Assembly: GCA_028583605.1 (NCBI GenBank)
Contig: CM053325.1
Location: forward strand, 41,157,435 to 41,221,434
Direction: 5' to 3'
Source of the DNA: Dastarcus helophoroides
Taxonomy: Eukaryota > Arthropoda > Insecta > Coleoptera > Bothrideridae
DNA length: 64,000 nt
Shown piece by piece: positions 12,033 to 23,078 of the stretch. The first letter of the stretch is position 1. Each line of letters starts with the position of its first letter. The notes below the pieces were generated by a model. That model saw nothing but the letters and a program-made list of their open reading frames with translations. It searched no databases and was not told the origin of the DNA. The position numbers were made by a program, and so were the translations under genes.

Positions 12033-13091
12033 TTAAATTAAATCTTCACCATAACCACCAGCTTCACGATGGCAAATGCGCAATCTCTGTAGCAAAGAAT
12101 TGTTCACATCCACCAAGACGTTTTCATTGATATTTTGGAAAGCAACACGAACCCGATCCATCATGTCTTCTCGGGTAGTTGGTGGTTCCTGGTACACAAC
12201 TTGCTTAACATGACCCCACAAGAAAAACTCTGGCTTAGTTAAATCCGGTGATCTTGCGGGCCATGCCACTGGACCTCCTCTTCCTATCCACTTGTTAGGG
12301 AATTGTGTATTGAGGAACTCCCTTACATTCCTTCCACAATGTGCCGGTGCCCCATCATGTTGGAACCACATTTGCCGCACCACAGCAAGAGGCAAATTGT
12401 CTATCATTTCGGGCAATTGATTTTGCAAAAAATGCAAGTAATTGTTGGCATGCAAATGTTCATTGAAGAAGTGTGGTCCGACAACAAATTTTCCTATGAC
12501 ACCACCCCAAACATTCAGAGACCACCTATGCTGATAGTCTAAGGGCCTTATCCAATGAGGATTTTCAGTGTGGTAGTAATGGGAGTTGTGTCTTCCCACG
12601 AAGCCGTTCTTATGAAATGTATATTCGTCGGTAAATAATACATTGTCCAAAAAGTCATTTTATTATTGTAGTTTTCGTAACGCCCACTCACAAAACTGCA
12701 TTCGGTTGTTGAAATCAGCTTGATTGAGTTCCTGTACTAGTTGGACACGATGCGAAAGAAACTAATTTTTACGCAAGATTCGTGAAACCGAGTTTTGACT
12801 TATTTGTAATTCCATGCTTATTATTTTGTTACTTAAATGCGGATCTTGGACAACAGCAGCCGCTACTAAAACTTGGTTTTCTTCATGCGTCGTTGGTTTT
12901 CTACGCTCCTTTTTCTCGTATTTCGTACTACCAGTTCGCTCAAACCTCTCTCTCAATTAAGTGAATGCCCCTGAATTTGGATGTCTCCGATCGGCAAAGC
13001 GTTGGGCATAAATTCTTGAGGCAAGAAATGGATTTCTGTCAGTACTGCCCAAGGCGTAAACCACATCGACCAATTCTTCTTGAGAAAACAT
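12033..13091 (-). pseudogene. Mariner-like transposase (DD41D family), broken N-terminus
   Basis: Cut-and-paste transposase of the Tc1/mariner superfamily. The start (ATG at 13091) encodes MFSQEELVDVVYALG, a helix-turn-helix region (NQVLVAAAVVQDPHLSNK) follows, and the catalytic part is a clean 205-codon frame (12650-12033). That frame shows FTDEYTF (first Asp, residue 8), QHDGAPAH (second Asp, residue 99) and SPDLTKPEFFLW. The third acidic residue is Glu141, 41 residues after Asp99, where the related gene at 62689-63759 has Asp. A TAA after NSGAFT and frameshifts after ILRKN separate the N-terminus from the catalytic part, so a full protein cannot be made. The long catalytic frame suggests fairly recent decay. 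Confidence 0.75.
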
Positions 13092-14723
13092 TGTCTTTCG
13101 GTACTAATACCAAGACCTTGCGACAACAATGAGATAAACTTTCAGTTATTGCCAGACAGACGAGACGAAACAAAACCGCGACATCCAGGGCTAACGCGAT
13201 AATACGAAATTAATTAAAATTTTTACAAAATTCTAAATTTCTCAAAAGTTATTGGACAGAGGTGGCAATACCTGGTACCAAGAAAAGGTAATTTAATTTC
13301 GCTTCCGATAAGATAATCCAAGATAGGTGGTTCCATTTGAATAAATTAAGTTATGCATGTTTGAACAACTGAAGAATTGAGTCGACGGATGTGAAGAAAT
13401 TTAAGAAATCTTGCTAACAGCAAAGACGTAAACAAATACTCCATTTCTTCCTGAATCCGAAACCGTATGCAACACAACTCTGAGTCATTGCGCTTGGAAA
13501 ATATCGTTAATGGCGTCAAGCTCCGAAATCGTCAAATTTAACCAAAAAAATTAAATTACGCGAAAACGGTTCAACTAAGGGCCTATGTTGTCTTAAAAAA
13601 ATCATATTTATTTTTAACAAGAAATCCAAAAATATAAAAATACATAGGTTGTTCTATTTAAAATAAGAAAGTTGTGTTCATTTCCGGTGCAACCGGAAGG
13701 CCGCCATATTTGGCAATAACTTTAGGTCGTGGAGAACTTTATTTCGAACAACTTTTATTCAAAACATTTTTCGATATTTTGGGCAATACGCTTACCAAAG
13801 ACCGATTCCCGCTTAGTGACTCACCCTGTATATCAAAAATTTATACACATATCCTGTGGAATTTTTACATAATAAAAAAATGTATTCCAAAACGTTTTCT
13901 TTTTAAGGGAATATATGGTTTCCACGATAGATGTCCTTTCCACCCCATCAATGATTCATCAACTGGTATGTTTTTTTCGAGAATGTAGACACTCATAAAC
14001 TTCTCTTGTAGGTGATTAAAAACTGACCTTATTTTAAACAATTTCAGGTTTTAAGGATCGTCATGGATACCATTGTTGTAGCAAAGTGTAAACATTTATG
14101 CATTAAACGAAATCTAGATTTACGCATTATTTTGCCAAAAAAAGACATTTCGATACTCTCACGCCTACTAAAATACAATTCAAATGATTGTTTGGAACGT
14201 ATACCTTGCAAAATAGTGTCATCTATAAAGGTGCGTATTTCATTTGGATTAGTTATTTTCCATTTACGAACTCGAGACTTCGGCTTCAAATTTTCTCGGT
14301 TGTAAATTATGTACTGATTGGCATATCTAAAAATAATACATCCTAATAGATGATTTTATAATTTCAATATATATGTTTTACCTATTTGTTTCCTCCGTAA
14401 TCAAGTCGACCAAGTTTTCATCAAAAAATAGCTCAAATATTCCTACCGGATCCTGAACGTTTATTGGAACTTGGGGCCCATTTATGTCAATATATGGAAA
14501 AGGCTGGCGAGAAATATTATTCTATGTCCAGGAAACGTCAAATGGCGGGTCTAAATTTTGAATATCACTTTCATCATTTTTAAAGAGATCTGATGAAGTT
14601 TCTAAGACGTAAGAGGCATCATCAGAAGAAACTGCCATTCAAACTATCTTCTACATCACTATGGCTACTGCTGCCACACTCTTTCGATTCATCAGAATAC
14701 GATTCTGCCTTCCTTTTTGACAT

Positions 14724-16518
14724 CGTAAACGTGTCTAAACACGAACAGGTTTTAAATGAAATATCGGCTACGCCGCGCCAGCGCTTAATACAAACAAAGC
14801 TAAGTAAAACTTTGTTTTTTGCAACGGGGTATTATAAATGGTGGGAAATTACATGAGCTATCGCAGGCGGACATTTTCGGCATATCCGTGGAGAGGACCA
14901 TCAAAAGTTGCTAAGCGGATGTATCCGTCATATTCATAAATTCGTACTATTTGCTATGCAAATAAATCCATCATAATCCGTTAAGAAGTTAACGAGTACG
15001 ATGACCACGTTTGGAGAGCTGGCTGTACATCATCAGTAACATCCAAATATATGTGTCTACTGCCAGTTGCCGGACTGTTATGGTGATGGGTATAATTGAT
15101 TATTGTTGGAACCCCTGGGAATACAGCTGCTTTTAACAGCAGAACACCAAAAATGACTATAAGAAAATGAAAATATTTGTATGAAGCGAATGCGCTTTAT
15201 TTCCTTTTTTCCCTTTTCTTTCTCATCTTAACCCTATAGTTCTTGATAATTCTTGATCCTGTAATAATTTTAAAACTACAACTTTTTTATTCTTTCGGGT
15301 TGTGGAATTTTTAATTTCTTTTTCTTTTTTCTTTCGCATGCCCCCCAACCCGATATTAATCAAAATTAGGAACAAGAATGTTTTTAAATTTTAGAAAAAT
15401 CAATGAAATCATTTAAGAGCGAAAAACCATCAAATAAAATCAATAAGACAATTTAAAATTAACTAGTCTATTTATTTCACAGCAAACGTCACACAAATGG
15501 CACAAAAACTTTGCGCTGAGTATAACTTGTTTTTTTTTTTGTGTTGATTCACACTAATTAGCACAAACAAGAGCAATTTTCCAAAACTCCCGTATTTCGT
15601 ACTCGTTTTCATATGTCCGGGACTTGACCATAGTTTTTAGACTAGTTTCATGGCTATCCTGTAAAATTTCCTTATGGTGTTTCTTGTTTACGCCCCCACC
15701 CCTAATGTCTGGGGACCGAAAGAATATCCTCTGCAGCTAAAAGAGGCTATGAAGATGCAGAATTTCTACTAATTTAAATATTTTTAATCCAAACTAACCT
15801 TTAAATTAATTTTGAAAATGATTCTTAAAGTGCAAAACAAACTGCAACCCCTCTTGAATTATGCCATCCTTTATCTTACAGGTTTTACTTCCCTAATTAA
15901 AAGTTAAATAACTTTACAATTGTACGTGTTTAAAAAGGCGTTTTTGAAAGTAAAATCCCTTCGGTCTACAACCACAACATTCATTTTGCCGGTCAAATTC
16001 CAGAGATTTGCTACGGTCTCCGTTGTCGATAGTTGTCAGCCCTTGTATTGCTCTAATTTACGACAGCATACTTTAAAATATTCTTTTGAAACCGATATTT
16101 GTGCTTTTTTTCATTCTTAGATAATTTAGACTTGAAACAAACCAGATGAACCAGTGAACTCCTAAAAAGTCTCTTTCTCCCGTAAAACGTTATGTTACAA
16201 AAAAATTGTGTAATGCAGTATTTGTATATTTAGTATTTTCAAGATAAATTGAACAAAATTTAATTAAATAAAAAACCATGAAATAGAACAATTTAGTAGG
16301 AGTTGACTTACTACAGTACTTAAATTATAAACATCCTTTACTTCTTGGTAAAAATGGCCCCTTAATTGTTTTTCTATGATGAACGGTTTTCGAATAACAT
16401 GTCCTTGAACATTTTTAGTGAAGAAAATAAAAAGAAAATTAATCCATTAATTTTTTTGTTAAAATAAATATGGTATTTATTAAAAATGTAATTATGGAAT
16501 TCAGAATCTAAGGAAATT
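14724..16518. other. Gene-free region between piggyBac relic and LINE
   Basis: The first ~150 bases are probably piggyBac 5' untranslated sequence, but I could not define the TTAA border. The rest has low-complexity T-rich tracts and no recognisable coding family. The short frame at 15920-16120 has no family features. Confidence 0.45.
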
Positions 16519-16660
16519 TTGTAGAAAGATCTGATAAGAGAAAGCGGCCGCGATAATAAGGCAAACGGCAGGTAAGCGTTCTAGAAATTTTGGCAAACGA
16601 TAAGTCTTATCTGCTGAAATCTTCTAGAACTCGAACCAGGAATCTATATAAAGGGGGGTC
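16519..16660 (+). promoter_or_regulatory. Gypsy LTR-like promoter segment upstream of the LINE
   Basis: Block-by-block similar to the U3 part of the Gypsy LTR at 38941-39085: GATCTGATAAG, GCAAACGGCAG.TAAGCGTT, a GGCAAAC.ATAAG block, CTTATCTGC, TTCTAGAAC, and a TATA box (CTATATAAAGG at 16644-16654 against ATTATATAAGG). The LINE begins right behind it. It could drive LINE transcription, or be a truncated LTR that happens to adjoin it. Confidence 0.6.
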
Positions 16661-16872
16661 CGGTCGGCTTTTTCACTGTATTAGCTTGCGTGAAACCGCT
16701 CAACTTCAAAACAGAGAAGCCCCAACAACAAGAGACACAGAAAAACAAACCGACAACAAAACCGCAAAAAGAAAAAAACATCTGCAAAAATCCAAATTGC
16801 AGTTATTCTAACAGATATGTTGTTAGAATTTGCACAACTTAAGCCAACCGAGGATCAAGAGATTAGCTTTAA

Positions 16873-19482
16873 GTGGATACACACCAAAAAAGGCTGACAA
16901 ATCCTACCGGGCTAAAAATCATAAGCTGGAACGCTGACAGTATTTCAAACAAGATATCGGAATTAAAAGCATTCGTCGCAGAACACAAACCAGATATTGT
17001 TCTGCTCGGAGAAACCCACCTAAGGCCGTCAAAAAAATTGAATATTTCCAACTATTTGACCTATAGAAAAGACCGAGAAGACAAAGCAGGTGGAGGTGTG
17101 GCCGTGCTAGTCAAAATTAGCATCGAATACCACGCTCTGGAGTCAAACGGCGACAAACCGAACATCGAATATACAGGAGTGGAATACAGCTGCGACGCTC
17201 AAAATTTGCACTGTACTCTGCATACTCACCCCCCCAAAAAAAAGGAAATAGAAGACGATCCCGAGAAAATCTTTGCCAGAAACACGTCCAGTCTAATAGC
17301 AGGAGACCTTAATGCCAAGCACAAAAACTGGCACTGCAAAGCTACAAACACTAAAGGAAACAGACTTTGGAGATACTTGGAGAACAGAAATCTAATTATC
17401 GACCCTCCACTAGAGCCAACACCTTATCCGGACAACTCGACGACTGCGGATATTCTCGACGTTACGTACACAAAAACCTGACGCTCCACCTGAATGTCCA
17501 AGTCATAGAGGAACTATCGTCAGACCAGTGTCCTCTCAACATCACATATGGTAATCCAAACCAATTTCAGCACTACACAAAAACCAAGATTAACTGGACA
17601 AAATTCCAAATGAATATGTTCCACAAAAACACAACATCGAAAGCGTGAAAGCGTGGGCCACCGACCAGTTTGAAAAATACCTAAACCAAGCTCTCACTGC
17701 TGCAACTACAACAACGCAGCAAAATAGGAGGCAAGAAAATTTACCCGAGCAAATAGCTACGCTTATAGAACGTAAAAATGCAGCGAAGAAAGCTTGTCAC
17801 AGAACTTTGCACCCGTCTGACAAGAGCAAACTAAACAGACTCACAAACGAAGTTAAGAATTTTCTAAACAAAGAATACAAGAGAAAATGGAAAAGCCACC
17901 TAAAAAGTTTCAACGACAAGGACGAAGCACCTTGGAAACTAGCCAAGAAACTTAGACAAACAAGCAGAGACCTGCCTCCGTTAAAAACCAATAACGGAAA
18001 GGCTATCACAAACGGGGAAGAGGCCGAGGCGTTTGTAGAAATACAGCAAAAGCAATTTAGCCCAAATCCTTTGATAGACAGAACGCACAACTCGAACGTA
18101 GAAACACACACTGAGACCCTTCTCAACCTCGGAAAACTACAAATTCGACGAAGTCGCCACAGAAGACTTAAAAACGATCATTAAGAACCTAGTATCAAAA
18201 ATATCTCCTGGTCCAGACAACATAAGGAACTTTACGATAAAAATGCTTCCGTCAGAAGCAGTAAAGATTTCAAGAACATATGCAACGCAATCTTCAAACT
18301 TCGCTTCTATCCAGACAGGTGGAAGACGGGAGAAACAATAATGATCCACAAACCAGGAAAGCCAAGAAACAGCATCGACAGCTACCGACTCATCAGCCTG
18401 CTGTCAAGCCTTAGCAAAATAGTTGAAAAGACTATCCTAACCAGAATGGTAAAGATAATAAAAGATGGAAATATCCTACTTGGTGAACAGTTTGGATTCA
18501 GACAGGAACCATCCATAGTTCACCAACTATCAAGAATAACTGAACATATCCTTGAAGGCAACAACAAAGGAAAAACCTCTGGAGCCATATTCCTCGATGT
18601 TCCAAAAGCCTTTGACAAGGTCAGGTACACTGGACTGACATACAAATCAGTTCAGGTGGGAATCTCACTGGCCTACGAAAAAATAATTAAATCATACCTG
18701 GACAGAAGAAAATTCAACGTCAAAATTACCGAAAAGACATCCAGCATCAAAGAAATGACAGCAGGCGCGCCCCAAAGATCTTTACTAGGACCGTTACTGT
18801 ACCTTATCTACACGGCGGAGCAGAACACCAAGATTGGTCTATACGCGACGACACCGCCATAATCACTCAGTCAAGAATATGGACGAAAATCACCAAAAAT
18901 TTACAATTTCATTCTAACGACATAGAAAGTTGGATGAATACATGGAGGATCTAAACTAACGCAAGTAAAAGCCAAGCTCTAATATTCAGCAGGAAAAAGG
19001 GAGAATCGGAGCAAAAGCTCAAATTAAACGACACACCAATTCCATGGGTGAAACAAGTGAAATACCTTGGAATAACTCTGGACAAAACACTTTCATACAC
19101 TGCACACATCCAAAGCATTGCAACAAAAACCAAGCAACTAAAAGGATATCTCTACCCACTCTTCAACAACAGGAGCAAGTTGGATATCAGAAACAAACTA
19201 AACCTGTACAAGGCAATCATTCGACCGAATCTAACGTATGTCTCGGAGGTCTGGCTGAGAGCAAGTGCACGACAACTACACACGCTGGAAATAATTCAAA
19301 ATAAAACGCTACGACAATGCGTCAACGCGCCTTACTACATGACAAACAAGCGAATTCACAACAATCTGAAGATTCCAAGGCTCACGAAACACATCAAAAC
19401 TGGCTACAAAGACCTACGCAAAAATGGAGAGTCACACAAATACACAGATCTCTGCAATAACAGAATACGAAGCTACCATTGA
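16873..19482 (+). pseudogene. LINE ORF2 relic: APE endonuclease and reverse transcriptase
   Basis: The endonuclease (16873-17481) starts with LKIISWNADSISNKISEL, followed by LLGETHL, AGGGVAVLV and IAGDLNAKHKNWHC, the metal-binding order of the APE class. Its last motif (SSDQCPLNI) is in another frame at 17456-17645. The linker (17645-18184) is basic and helical. The reverse transcriptase (18341-18862) has HKPGKPRNSIDSYRLISLL, a FLDVPKAFDKV motif A and GAPQRSLLGPLLYL as motif B. At the YADD catalytic site one base is missing, so the frame reads LYATT instead. The C-terminal part (19048-19482) begins VKYLGITLDKTLSYTAHI, a Jockey-like signature. At least five frame changes are needed, so it is inactive. 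Confidence 0.82.
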
Positions 19483-19558
19483 AAGTAGGCACAAAAGGCC
19501 CAAACAGATTCTACAAAGGATGAACAGAAACTAAAAAATAATCACCGTTGTTAGTCGT

Positions 19559-19745
19559 ACCAATGAAGGCGGATCGAGTAACTTTCAATTGGTGCGACAA
19601 CACGCAACCGAGGGTCGCCTACCGACGAAGGTGGATTGAGTAGCTTTCGCCCGGTGAATGATCTCCCGCTAGAGCACTTAACAACATAGAGCACGGTCGA
19701 CGGCACGCACCAAAGGGATGGACTGAGTAGTCTTCTTTTGGGGCG
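19559..19745 (+). other. Three related hairpins in the LINE 3' region
   Basis: Three units at about 19561-19595, 19621-19656 and 19709-19744. Each has a loop with GGATCGAGTA, GGATTGAGTA or GGACTGAGTA and a closing stem that differs by paired changes: ACCAA/TTGGT, ACCG/CGGT and CCAAA/TTTGG. Conserved loops on covarying stems suggest selected RNA structure, possibly for recognition by the LINE reverse transcriptase. Confidence 0.5.
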
Positions 19746-19800
19746 GCTGCAGTCGGCCACGGACGCTGCTAGACTATATGAAAAACCACACCAGTCGTCA

Positions 19801-20987
19801 GCGTTGCCACCCTAAATTTTTGGTTTCTTACCAAAATTCGTTGCGAAAATAAACATTGGCATCCTTTGCTGTCATCCGTAATGTCATGTAAAATTATAAC
19901 ACATTATCTGTTTGTGTTTGCAGGTGACACATTTTTTACTATAGCAGAGTTTTTCGATAGCTTGACTTTTGGAAAACACATGCTAACAATGAAAGGAATT
20001 AAAAAGCAGATATTTGTCAACCGTGAAGGAAATGATACCAGTCGAGAAGCGGCAGGTTGCAGTACTTGTGATCTTGCGATTTAAATTATGAAAGAAGCAT
20101 GAACAATTAAAATGCCACAACTTGAAACAATTGATTTGGTTATGGAATGAAATTGTAGTTTAGGAAACACTATAGGATTGTATTTTGAAATCTTTAAAAT
20201 GGTCAATAATAACAAATATAAAGGGGGCCCATGTAAAAAGACTAACACTATACAACTTCAAGGTGACATTCTGTAATTGCATTAATGGTTGTATTTATTT
20301 GTTTAAGAATAAAAAAACTCAATATAATTAAAATTTTATTCTACAGATTCAATTACTGCCCATAAGAACCTACAAGAAACTTAAGGGAGTTTTAAATGCA
20401 TAAAAGCAATAATAAAAATTACAATTTATGTTATAATATACAGGTGGTATTTTTCTACACTCTTTATATCGATTTGTTCTTGACGTGTTTCAATGTTGAT
20501 GTTCTCTCTGAGCATATCAAAATATCCATTTGTCTGAATTTAATTTTAAACTCATATAAATCCTTATCTGAAAGAACTTTATAAATAGTCAATTTAAAAC
20601 ACAACCTCCTTTATTAATGCATACCTAGTTCACCCTGCCTTTTCGTTCAGTTATTTATATGTGCCTTCCAAATATCTCGTCTTGTCTTATCTACTGGGTC
20701 TGCTTCTTGTTTCATTATCTTCGTCTATACAAACAGCAATTTCTTCTTCTCGAATAATTTTTATTTGAGAATGTTACCCTACAGCTTCTGCTGTATTGTT
20801 CAGGACAGAATTAGTACCGTTTCCATTAGCTCCCCTAGCTTAAACATATATTAATAAAATGTAGTATTAAAAAACATGAAAGAAGCAGAACATTTTGATA
20901 CAATAACAAACTTTATCTAATGTATGAAAGACCAGTGTGATCAGAACCTAAAGTGAAGTAAATAAAAATGAAGGTGGGTAAGTAAGT
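19801..20987. other. Gene-free AT-rich region
   Basis: No coding family, tRNA or repeat border seen. Short frames at 19866-20084 and 20396-20584 have no recognisable features. Confidence 0.5.
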
Positions 20988-21257
20988 TTACCTTCCTGTA
21001 AAATTCTTGTCATTTGCATTCGATTCTTTAACTTTCAGTGCTGCAGCTATCATCTCATTCTTATTCCGCTTCTTTTCAATATTATGTTTTTTTTTTGATA
21101 AATACGCAACATCGTTTCTTCGCAAATTGATTCTCTCAAGTTGTGGTGTTTCCATTTTTCGTGCATCTTCCAAAATTTGATTCACTGGTACTCTAATCTG
21201 TAATTTCTCGACCGCTATATTTTTCTCCATCGTTGACAAAAGTCCACACAAGTCCAC
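20988..21257 (-). CDS. Hypothetical 89-residue protein, possibly MULE-related fragment
   Basis: Highly charged, K/E/N-rich frame. The segment QIRVPVNQILEDARKMETPQLERINLRRNDVAYLSKK faintly recalls the N-terminal region of some arthropod MULE-type transposases (a VP..ILDD.R, then RxDL.NI pattern), but no catalytic part is present. It ends at the TAA just inside a repeat-poor stretch. The start overlaps the beginning of a direct repeat (21257-21590). It could equally be a chance open frame in AT-rich DNA. There is no splice or promoter evidence, and I do not assign a function. Confidence 0.25.
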   Translation of the reverse strand: MDLCGLLSTMEKNIAVEKLQIRVPVNQILEDARKMETPQLERINLRRNDVAYLSKKKHNIEKKRNKNEMIAAALKVKESNANDKNFTGR

Positions 21258-21590
21258 AGTTATTTAAAATATAATATTAAATGACACTGTAAAGAGTCTA
21301 GTTTGTTTTACCGAACAGATTTACAGAAACAAGTATCACTAAAAATATTACAAAATTTTGCGATGTTAAAAAAGCGGAAATTAACCTAAATACACAAATT
21401 TAAACAAACGCACTGTTGTTTAAGATATAACATAAATGACACTGTGAAAAATACTTTTCACTCTGTGATAGTGTTGTTCTACGGAACAGATTTATGGAAA
21501 TTTTTAGAAAATATCACTAAAACTATTAAAATACTCTGCAATGCCAAAATTAGCGAGAGTCATTTGCATTTGCAAATGGTTTGAATTCTC
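21257..21590. repeat. Imperfect direct repeat, two ~165-bp units
   Basis: Unit 1 starts near 21257 (CACAGTTATTTAAAATATAA, then AAATGACACTGTAAA…CCGAACAGATTTACAGAAA…TATCACTAAAAATATTA). Unit 2 starts near 21411 (CACTGTTGTTTAAGATATAA, then ATGACACTGTGAAA…CGGAACAGATTTATGGAAA…TATCACTAAAACTATTA). The units are adjacent and diverged. Confidence 0.6.
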
Positions 21591-22909
21591 AAACACAGAA
21601 TATTGCAAGGGTGACATGGGTGCCAACATTTATTTGTACGACGAAGCGGCATTAATGTATTTACGGAGAAACCAAATTTTTTCTCAATTTTCAACACCCT
21701 TATCTTAAAAATGAAGTGGTTCGGGACCTATGTCTAATTCCGCCCTGATGAAGTGTTTAGTCTATTCCAAGAGTACCTAAAACATACATAAAAATTTTGT
21801 CAATTGAATGGAAAAGTCTACTAATAATGAATCAGCCAATTAGTAGTACTCGAATATATGGTAGATTTAGAAAATGTGTCGTTTAAACGAAAAATACAGA
21901 AATAATGCCTCTTATGGATGCAATGTTAATTTAATCAAAGCACTTTGTAATTGGACACAGATTTTCTGATCTAGACGTGGTTTTAATTTTAAGAGAAACC
22001 TTATTTTCCATTTCCATTAAATTAACAAAGCAATTTACAAATGCACAGAATAACAGGGTACGATCGATTGTATTAGTCTTGAAAAAATGTTTGTCATTTA
22101 AATGAAAAAATATACAACACGTAAACAATAGACGTTGTTTGTGGCTTGAGATATTAAAACTGTAAAATTAAACACTGATGACCTCTATATTTTAAAAAAA
22201 TGCAACAAATAAATTTGCGACAATATTTAATTACTTTGAATTTGCCCAATCTCGTGCGGTGTGTGATATTAATCAAATGCAACAGATGCAATCAGAATTG
22301 TGATTAAACTATTTCCGTTAGTAATATTATGATGTATAGCTGTTCATTTATTTGCAATAAATAGATATTTATATGTGCATTTTCCATGACTAACAACAAA
22401 TCGCTGATCATGGAATTATGGCAGATTGATTATCATGCATTCCAGTTGATTTCATTTTACAATTAAGTGAAAGATAATTATTCTGGGAGATCAGCTTCTG
22501 TTAATGTTCTCATGCCAATATACAAGTTTGAAACTTTCTGGATGCAATAATGCAATCTGTAATTTTATAACTACTGATGTTTGGTTGTTTTCGTTTTCTT
22601 TCGTGAAAGAACCAATTAATGCCCCTTACGGGTGAATTGAACTAAAAAAATACTCAGTAAAACAGTACGTCAATGTCAAAAAAATGTCAAAAAGAAGGTT
22701 TCACAGTTTTTCCTATTTACCGCAATGGTGACCTATATTAATAAAATTGTGACCGTCAGTAATTTTAAAATAAGTGCCCTTTTATAAGCATTCTTTTTAC
22801 ATGTTTTAAAATCACATAAAATATTTTTAAACCTTTTGCGGATCAATCTCGAAAACAGCTTAACTGATTTTTATTAAATTTTCACTAAAAATAAGAGTAT
22901 TATTATGTG
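21591..22909. other. Gene-free AT-rich region
   Basis: I see no supported gene or RNA. The minus-strand frame at 21931-22128 is Phe/Cys-rich noise. Confidence 0.5.
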
Positions 22910-23078
22910 TTACACTAGATACCTTATTCCGTACATTGCTCTCAGATATAAAATATAATAACTGTCAATTATCCTGGGAGAGCTATCCGAGATGAGTAAA
23001 TAAGTCTTGGACAGCTTTTCTCAGGATAGTTAACACTTATCTCAAAGAGAAATGTACGGAATAAAGTATCTAGTGTAA
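22910..23078. mobile_element. 169-bp hairpin MITE
   Basis: The left end TTACACTAGATACCTTATTC, then CGTACATTGCTCT, pairs with TTACACTAGATACTTTATTC, then CGTACATTTCTCT, read from the right. Pairing continues inward with gaps (TATCCTGGGAGAGCTATCC against TATCCTGAGAAAAGCTGTCC). The unit is almost wholly palindromic and encodes nothing. Confidence 0.75.

Larger units (their letters stand above)
8890..13828. mobile_element. DD41D-type mariner-like element with ~1.25-kb inverted arms
   Basis: Both ends read CAGGGTGAGTCACTAAGCGG inward and are flanked by TA, the target of Tc1/mariner elements. Inverted similarity runs far inward: left arm 8890-9063 plus 10849-11930, right arm 13828 back to about 12560. 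The left arm therefore holds a plus-strand copy of the transposase 5' part, and the right arm holds the minus-strand transposase (12033-13091). The structure looks like an element whose 3' terminus was replaced by an inverted copy of its own 5' half. It is inserted in the piggyBac transposase gene and itself carries the fold-back element at 9064-10848. Confidence 0.8.
8101..14723 (-). pseudogene. piggyBac-like transposase, interrupted by a mariner element
   Basis: Two blocks read as one piggyBac transposase. The upstream block (14723 down to 13831) starts with MSKRKAESYSDESKE, has an acidic N-terminus, then PFPYIDINGPQVP, an apparent short intron (donor near 14382 after ACAAATAG, acceptor near 14328), then RTFIDDTILQGI, MRKSRFRLMHKCLHF, NIPVDESLMGWKG and PYIPLKRKRFGI. 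The downstream block (8887 to 8101) continues with YTGADTNYAE, KKLKKGES, MIMKWKDKK, a GVYLSD motif where relatives have a conserved Asp (here Tyr), KKVFLHLLNIA, and a C-terminal cysteine-rich zinc-binding region (CHLC, WCLEC, CSPPC). Without the insert about 1.66 kb remains, which suits the usual ~590 residues. Several stops and frameshifts kill it. The break at 8888/13830 is the target site of the 8890-13828 element. Confidence 0.8.
16670..19800 (+). mobile_element. Jockey-type non-LTR retrotransposon (LINE), defective
   Basis: Covers a 5' leader, the endonuclease/reverse transcriptase frame, and a structured 3' region (19559-19745). No separate ORF1 (gag-like) protein is recognisable between the promoter-like segment and the endonuclease, so the 5' part may be deleted. 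The 3' end is not marked by a poly(A) tract, and I set it where LINE-like structure ends. No target duplication was found. Confidence 0.75.
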
